Notes under the pieces: generated by a model
What the model saw: only the letters and a program-made list of their open reading frames with translations
Database searches by the model: none
What the model was told of the DNA's origin: nothing
Assembly (NCBI GenBank): GCA_965283955.1
Contig: CBDIQW010000001.1
Location: 2,790,001-2,854,000 of the forward strand
Reading direction: 5' to 3'
DNA: 64,000 nt
DNA from: Emticicia sp965283955
GTDB lineage: Bacteria > Bacteroidota > Bacteroidia > Cytophagales > Spirosomataceae
Shown here: positions 59,763 to 64,000 of the stretch, one piece after another
How positions within the stretch are numbered: the first letter of the stretch is position 1
Layout: each line of letters begins with the position of its first letter
Program-made: the position numbers and the translations under genes

Positions 59763-60388
59763 TCTATGCACTTGATCAACTGGCTCACGAGGGACTTCTA
59801 CCTAAAATACCTGTCTATGTCGATAGTCCGTTGTCGGTCAAAGCCACAATGGTCATGAAAAACAACGAAGAATGTTTTAATCCCGAAATTTTAACTTACG
59901 TCAAACACGATGGCGATGCTTTTAATTTCGAGAATTTGCATTATATAAGCGATGTCATGGAATCGAAAGCACTGAACGATAGCAAACAACCTTGCATTAT
60001 CATTTCATCATCGGGAATGGCTGAAGCTGGGCGTATCAAACATCATATCAAGAATAATGTAGAAAAACTATCGACTACTATACTTTTAGTAGGATACTGT
60101 TCACCGGGGAGCTTAGGAGCAGCACTCAAAACTAAACCGGACGAAGTAAGAGTTTTTGGAGAAACATTTAAAGTAAGAGCCGATATTGAAATCATGGACT
60201 CATTCTCGGCACATGCCGACTACAAAGAGATGATGCATCATCTTTCGTGTCAAGATGCCTCTAAAGTCAAGAAGCTTTTCTTGGTTCATGGCGAAATCGA
60301 CACACAACTGATTTTTAAAAACCGCTTAAACTCTATGGGTTTTCATGATGTTCAGATTCCAACACAGGGAGAAAGTTTTGATTTGTAA
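59699..60388 (+). CDS. Metallo-beta-lactamase / beta-CASP RNase, C-terminal fragment
   Basis: Carries the beta-CASP and last metal-ligand region: GKLLIPAFAVDRTQELIY, VYVDSPLSVKAT, CIIISSSGMAEAGRIKHH, VGYCSPGSLG and SFSAHADYKEM. It begins inside the N-terminal fragment and is not an independent gene. With that fragment it would act on RNA in the cytoplasm. Confidence 0.85.
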   Translation: MYRKKGKLLIPAFAVDRTQELIYALDQLAHEGLLPKIPVYVDSPLSVKATMVMKNNEECFNPEILTYVKHDGDAFNFENLHYISDVMESKALNDSKQPCIIISSSGMAEAGRIKHHIKNNVEKLSTTILLVGYCSPGSLGAALKTKPDEVRVFGETFKVRADIEIMDSFSAHADYKEMMHHLSCQDASKVKKLFLVHGEIDTQLIFKNRLNSMGFHDVQIPTQGESFDL

Positions 60389-60460
60389 AGATTAAAATAG
60401 CATTTATAACAATCCTTTGTAATTTTGCCCTCAGTTTTTGCCTCAAACTAATGTAAACAC

Positions 60461-60490
60461 AAGCTCTCCTTTAGGGGCGGGGGGGTGGTT
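60461..60490. repeat. G-rich repeat (family D) before nadK
   Basis: The segment AGCTCTCCTTTAGGGG followed by CGGGGGGGTGG has the same C/T-then-G pattern as the elements at 30362-30400 and 39937-39964. It ends 5 bases before the nadK ATG and contains runs of G4, G7 and G2 that could form a quadruplex. Confidence 0.5.
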
Positions 60491-60494
60491 TCCA

Positions 60495-61379
60495 ATGAAA
60501 ATAGCCATTCACGGTCGAAAATTTAGTGTAGAATCTGTTCCTTACATTCAACAAGTTTTCGACGAATTGAAGCAACACAAAGTTGAGATACAAGTTTCGG
60601 AGTCATTTAAGCGTGTCTTGTTACAATCGGGTATTCGTTTAGATTCAAAAGCAATTTATACCACACCTAATGAAATCTTTGATGCCGACTTTGCCTTTAG
60701 TCTTGGCGGCGATGGCACTTTCCTCGAAACCCTTGCCCACGTAGGCAAGCGAGAAATTCCGATTCTGGGCTTCAATTTTGGTCGTTTGGGCTTTCTTGCC
60801 GCAATTTCTCCCGAAAAAATACAACGAACTATCTATCAACTCATTAATGGCTACTATTCCGTTGATGAGCGAACCATGATTTCGGCAGCATCCGAAACCG
60901 AACTTTTTGAAGAAGGCACGAATTTTGCACTCAACGAAATAGCCATTTCAAAAACCGATACCTCTTCAATGATTGTGGTTCACGCCTACATCAACGGCGA
61001 GTTTTTGAATACTTATTGGGCAGATGGGCTGATGGTTGCAACGGCTACGGGTTCTACTGGTTATTCGTTGAGTTGTGGTGGGCCATTGGTAATGCCTCAT
61101 TCTGCCAATTTTATCATTACGCCAATCTGTCCACATAATTTATTTGTTCGCCCAATGATTGTTTCTGACGATAGTGTGATTTCGTTTAAAGTAGAAAGTA
61201 GAAGTAATAATTTTTTGGTTTCGATGGATTCAAGGGCAAAGATTATAGGTTCTGATGAAGAAACAACGATTACTGTTAGAAAAGAAGATTTTAAGGCCAA
61301 AATGGTCAGGATGGAGGGCGATGATTTCTTGAGTACCTTACGAGGAAAACTAAAATGGGGTATTGATGCCCGAAACTAA
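60495..61379 (+). CDS. nadK: NAD kinase
   Basis: NadK makes NADP from NAD. 294 residues from ATG 60495 (MKIAIHGRKFSVES). GGDGTFLETL (71-80) is the diacylglycerol-kinase-like GGDG motif, with NFGRLGFLA, NEIAISKTDTSSM and the second motif TATGSTGYSLSCGGP. The frame is open from 60438 but residues before the ATG at 60495 are encoded by the G-rich repeat. The order nadK - DUF6089 - uppS fits the phylum. Confidence 0.95.
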   Translation: MKIAIHGRKFSVESVPYIQQVFDELKQHKVEIQVSESFKRVLLQSGIRLDSKAIYTTPNEIFDADFAFSLGGDGTFLETLAHVGKREIPILGFNFGRLGFLAAISPEKIQRTIYQLINGYYSVDERTMISAASETELFEEGTNFALNEIAISKTDTSSMIVVHAYINGEFLNTYWADGLMVATATGSTGYSLSCGGPLVMPHSANFIITPICPHNLFVRPMIVSDDSVISFKVESRSNNFLVSMDSRAKIIGSDEETTITVRKEDFKAKMVRMEGDDFLSTLRGKLKWGIDARN

Positions 61380-61432
61380 CAATAAACTTTTGGTGAATAC
61401 GTTAAATATTTCGACAAACCTTACTAATTCGT

Positions 61433-62488
61433 ATGAAATTGTTAAAACCTAATAAACTGGCATTCGGCCTTATACTAAGTTTTTCGATAATGCTTTTGGC
61501 AACTCAAGAAAACTTTGCACAATCTGGAATTTTCAGCAAGAAAAATAAGCTTAATCAATATTCTACTGTGGGAATAGGTGGTGGTAGTTCACACTATTTC
61601 GGAGATTTATCACCTTACGGTTATTTCTATTATGGTCTAATCACAAATGTAAGATGGAACGCTACCGTTAATTATACAAGACAGTTTTCCCCGCAATTAG
61701 CTGCTCGTGTCGGTTTTACATGGGCGAGAATTCTTGGTGATGATTACACTTTCTCACAACGAAGTATTGAGAAATTGTATCAACCGTTTTTAAGAAACTT
61801 ACACTTTAGAAACGATATAAAAGAATTTACACTTACAGGCTTATTTAATCTTTTGCCACAATATAGTAAAGGCCCGCAAGGAAGAAGTAGAATTATGCCA
61901 TATACATTTATTGGTTTTGGGTTTTATGCACATAATCCACAGGCAAGAGATGTAGCTACTGTTAATCCAGCTACTGGAGAGGTCTCGTTGGGGGCTTGGA
62001 CAAACCTTAAAGATAAGCAAACTTCTGGGCAAGGCATTAATGATACATATCCGAAGGCATATTCACTTATTCAACCTGTTTTTCCTATAGGTTTAGGTGT
62101 AAAAGTAAAGCTAAACGAAAAGTTTGATTTAGGTCTTGAAGGGGGACTTAGAATTACACCATTTGATTATTTAGATGATGTCGGTAAAACTAACTATCCT
62201 GATCCTGCTGATTTAGCAGTAATTTCACCTTTGGGAGCCATTTTTGCTAACCGTGCAGGAGAGGACTATACTGCTCGAACTGGCGTAAGTAGAGTAGCTG
62301 ACTTTGCAAATATTGCTACTAATATTTTGAATGTAGCGGGTTCTCCTACCCCTGCCACTAATGGTACATTATTATTAGGTTATCCAAATAGTGCAAGAGG
62401 AACAGGTAGATGGGATACCTATTTCACTACTCAAATCACTTTGAGTTATGTTATTTCGAGCCAAATAAAATGCCCTCCTATTAAATAA
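61433..62488 (+). CDS. DUF6089 (PorG-like) outer-membrane protein 1
   Basis: 351 residues with a signal peptide ending NFAQ. The opening TVGIGGGSSHYFGDLSPYG and the barrel strands (NVRWNATVNYTRQFSPQL; FTLTGLFNLLPQY; LGVKVKLNEKFDLGLEGGLR) match DUF6089. In Bacteroidota, homologues next to uppS are annotated as the T9SS outer-membrane protein PorG. Here, two copies are in tandem before uppS. A role in secretion or envelope assembly is inferred from context. Confidence 0.8.
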   Translation: MKLLKPNKLAFGLILSFSIMLLATQENFAQSGIFSKKNKLNQYSTVGIGGGSSHYFGDLSPYGYFYYGLITNVRWNATVNYTRQFSPQLAARVGFTWARILGDDYTFSQRSIEKLYQPFLRNLHFRNDIKEFTLTGLFNLLPQYSKGPQGRSRIMPYTFIGFGFYAHNPQARDVATVNPATGEVSLGAWTNLKDKQTSGQGINDTYPKAYSLIQPVFPIGLGVKVKLNEKFDLGLEGGLRITPFDYLDDVGKTNYPDPADLAVISPLGAIFANRAGEDYTARTGVSRVADFANIATNILNVAGSPTPATNGTLLLGYPNSARGTGRWDTYFTTQITLSYVISSQIKCPPIK

Positions 62489-62531
62489 CACACTACTACA
62501 TTTCTTGTGTAAGCATTAAAACTTATCCTTA

Positions 62532-63317
62532 ATGATTATTTATAATTCGGTAGTACGAAGAAACTTCGGCTTTATATTTTTATTGGTTTTACCCTCCTGT
62601 CTTGTTGCTCAAAAATGGGAAGTTGGTACTGGTGTAGGCGTGAACCAATATAAAGGAGATGTGATGCCCACCTATAAACCTTTGGTCGTGCGTCCAGCGG
62701 CAAATGCTTTTGTACGAATGAATCTTAGCCGTGCAGTATCGTTCAAGGCACAAGGAATGTTTGGTGGGCTTGTTGGAAAAGATAAATTTATAAAGTCAGA
62801 CCCCTATCATCAATCAAGAGAATATAGCTTCAATGCAACATTGATGGAAGGTAGTGGACAAGTAGAGTATAATTTTCTGAATTTCAGAACCAACGCATCA
62901 AGAATTGTTGATAACTGGACACCCTATGTTTTTGGTGGCTACGGAGCTACTTTGATAGATACAAAAGCCTTTTTAAAAACTGACATAAATCCATCGGTTT
63001 TTACACCTTATAATACCAACAAAACTGAGCAGGTAATGATTTTGGGAATTGGTTTTAAGAAACAATGGAAAAACCAATGGAATTGGGGCTTTGAGTTCGG
63101 TGCAAGACACACAACTACCGATTTCTTAGATAATATCGGATATTCATCTGGAAAGTTTGAGGTTATATTACCTCCTGGGGTAGTGCCAAGTGACCCCAAG
63201 TTTCAATATCTTCTAAAGTACCAGATTCCAGGCACTAAAGTGAAAGATATGTATTACTACACAAATTTTTCAATTAGCTATGTATTTTATAAAGTACATT
63301 GCCCCACTCGTCGATAA
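62532..63317 (+). CDS. DUF6089 (PorG-like) outer-membrane protein 2
   Basis: 261 residues, signal peptide ending LVAQ. WEVGTGVGVNQYKGDVMP, MNLSRAVSFKAQGMFGG, YVFGGYGATLI and WKNQWNWGFEFGARHTTTDF follow the same order as its neighbour. Both proteins end with a Cys-Pro near the C-terminus (KCPPIK; HCPTRR). The 43-base gap suggests cotranscription. Its shorter length and divergence mark it as an old paralogue. Confidence 0.8.
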   Translation: MIIYNSVVRRNFGFIFLLVLPSCLVAQKWEVGTGVGVNQYKGDVMPTYKPLVVRPAANAFVRMNLSRAVSFKAQGMFGGLVGKDKFIKSDPYHQSREYSFNATLMEGSGQVEYNFLNFRTNASRIVDNWTPYVFGGYGATLIDTKAFLKTDINPSVFTPYNTNKTEQVMILGIGFKKQWKNQWNWGFEFGARHTTTDFLDNIGYSSGKFEVILPPGVVPSDPKFQYLLKYQIPGTKVKDMYYYTNFSISYVFYKVHCPTRR

Positions 63318-63426
63318 TTTTTTTTAGAACTAAGCTTTTTAATAAATAATTTACAAAATTTCACCCTTTAAACTTTATAATCAGTTACAATTCATTAAAA
63401 ACTTATCAAACACCGTTCTTTTTTTC

Positions 63427-63434
63427 TACCTTTG
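63427..63434 (+). promoter_or_regulatory. Candidate uppS -7 box
   Basis: TACCTTTG matches TAnnTTTG, 47 bases before ATG 63482 and followed by CAGTCC as often seen at transcription starts in this phylum. No clear -33 TTG. Confidence 0.55.
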
Positions 63435-63481
63435 CAGTCCTTTTTGCATTATTAGTCAAATAGAGTGTTGATAATTTGTTA

Positions 63482-64000
63482 ATGTTAATTGATTTACCAG
63501 TGAAAGAAAACATTGATTTAGGCAATTTACCTTCTCATATAGCCGTTATAATGGATGGCAACGGACGTTGGGCTAAACAACAAGGTGCAATGAGAATATT
63601 CGGGCATCATCATGGGGTTAAGTCAGTGCGTGATACTGTTGAAGGTTGTGTAGAATTAGGTATAAAATACCTAACACTTTATACTTTTTCTACCGAGAAT
63701 TGGAATCGTCCTAAATTAGAAGTTGATGGAATTATGCAATTATTGGTTAAAACAATTGCTGAGGAAGTTCCTGACTTACACAAAAACAATGTTCGAGTAA
63801 AAACTATTGGCAATCTTGAAACCCTTCCTGCATCGGCTCGGAAGAAAATGCTTGATGCAATTGAATTAACTAAACAAAATACAGGTTTAACGCTAATCTT
63901 GGCTTTGAGTTATAGTGGAAAATGGGAGATTGTTCAAGCAACGAGACAGATAGCTGAGAAAATAAAAACAGGAGAACTCGCTGTTGAGGATATTTCTGAA
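63482..64000 (+). CDS. uppS: Isoprenyl (undecaprenyl diphosphate) synthase, N-terminal part (cut by window edge)
   Basis: The first 173 residues run open to the right edge. Family motifs are HIAVIMDGNGRWAKQQG, with the Asp-Gly-Asn substrate/Mg site, GVKSVRDTVEGC, and LTLYTFSTENWNRP. UppS makes undecaprenyl diphosphate for peptidoglycan and O-antigen. In this phylum it is often followed by bamA, just outside the window. Confidence 0.95.
   Translation, partial: MLIDLPVKENIDLGNLPSHIAVIMDGNGRWAKQQGAMRIFGHHHGVKSVRDTVEGCVELGIKYLTLYTFSTENWNRPKLEVDGIMQLLVKTIAEEVPDLHKNNVRVKTIGNLETLPASARKKMLDAIELTKQNTGLTLILALSYSGKWEIVQATRQIAEKIKTGELAVEDISE

Overview
The window reads as a chromosomal segment of an AT-rich Bacteroidota bacterium, most likely a member of the Cytophagales close to Emticicia, Arcicella or Flectobacillus (genus level is a guess). 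The reasons are: a GldJ gliding/type IX secretion lipoprotein at the left end; a protein with a type IX C-terminal sorting domain near 46.5 kb; DUF6089 (PorG-like) outer-membrane proteins beside uppS; promoters with the Bacteroidota TAnnTTTG -7 box; many lipoproteins with Bacteroidota-type signal peptides; and a serpin, DUF1080 proteins and DUF6089 typical of the phylum. I see no rRNA, tRNA, CRISPR array, prophage or insertion sequence.

Layout. 0-7.6 kb: end of a ComF-like gene, gldJ, mfd with a damaged 3' end, a PPK2 kinase, msrA and an iodotyrosine-deiodinase-like flavoenzyme. 7.8-11.9 kb: envelope genes, including a compact four-gene operon (LolA-like protein, a YidD-like protein with a signal peptide, and two paralogous TPR membrane proteins). 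12-18 kb: a broken DUF1080 gene, a beta-propeller, the acpP-fabF-rnc operon, kdsA and a DUF3467 gene. 18-24 kb: a DmpA-type peptidase and a minus-strand run of envelope genes with an LVIVD-repeat lipoprotein, a serpin lipoprotein and META/lipocalin-like lipoproteins. 24-33.4 kb: gamma-glutamyltranspeptidase, a split DUF4143 ATPase, a large BNR-repeat protein, DUF1080, a CobW GTPase and an aspartyl-protease-like protein. 33.4-43.7 kb: split kup, small lipoproteins, DoxX, a DUF2807 protein, a serine hydrolase, an AraC regulator, DUF547, an acyltransferase, two GNATs and YqeY. 43.8-55.2 kb: pdxJ, split mnmH, a T9SS cargo protein, TlpA-like, gatB, murE, a methyltransferase, an ArgD-like transaminase and a thioredoxin-fold protein. 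55.3-60.4 kb: a divergent SDR/altronate dehydratase pair, Uma2 and a split beta-CASP exonuclease. 60.5-64 kb: nadK, two DUF6089 proteins and the start of uppS.

Most of the window is core metabolism and envelope biology rather than an accessory island. Two features stand out. First, six otherwise well conserved genes (mfd, a DUF1080 gene, a DUF4143 ATPase, kup, mnmH, a beta-CASP exonuclease) carry frame disruptions at eight places. Two of these genes carry compensating pairs and two breaks sit at six-A runs. This many in 64 kb most simply means residual sequencing or assembly indels, but one break coincides exactly with a classic A AAA AAG -1 slippery heptamer. Second, the YidD-like operon at 8.5-11.3 kb places a YidD-family protein behind a signal peptide, next to two paralogous TPR/membrane proteins; this is the best candidate here for an undescribed envelope system.

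Intergenic DNA is rich in imperfect palindromes falling into at least four sequence families, several near-identical between distant sites. They sit between genes and probably act as REP-like elements, terminators or mRNA-stability hairpins.
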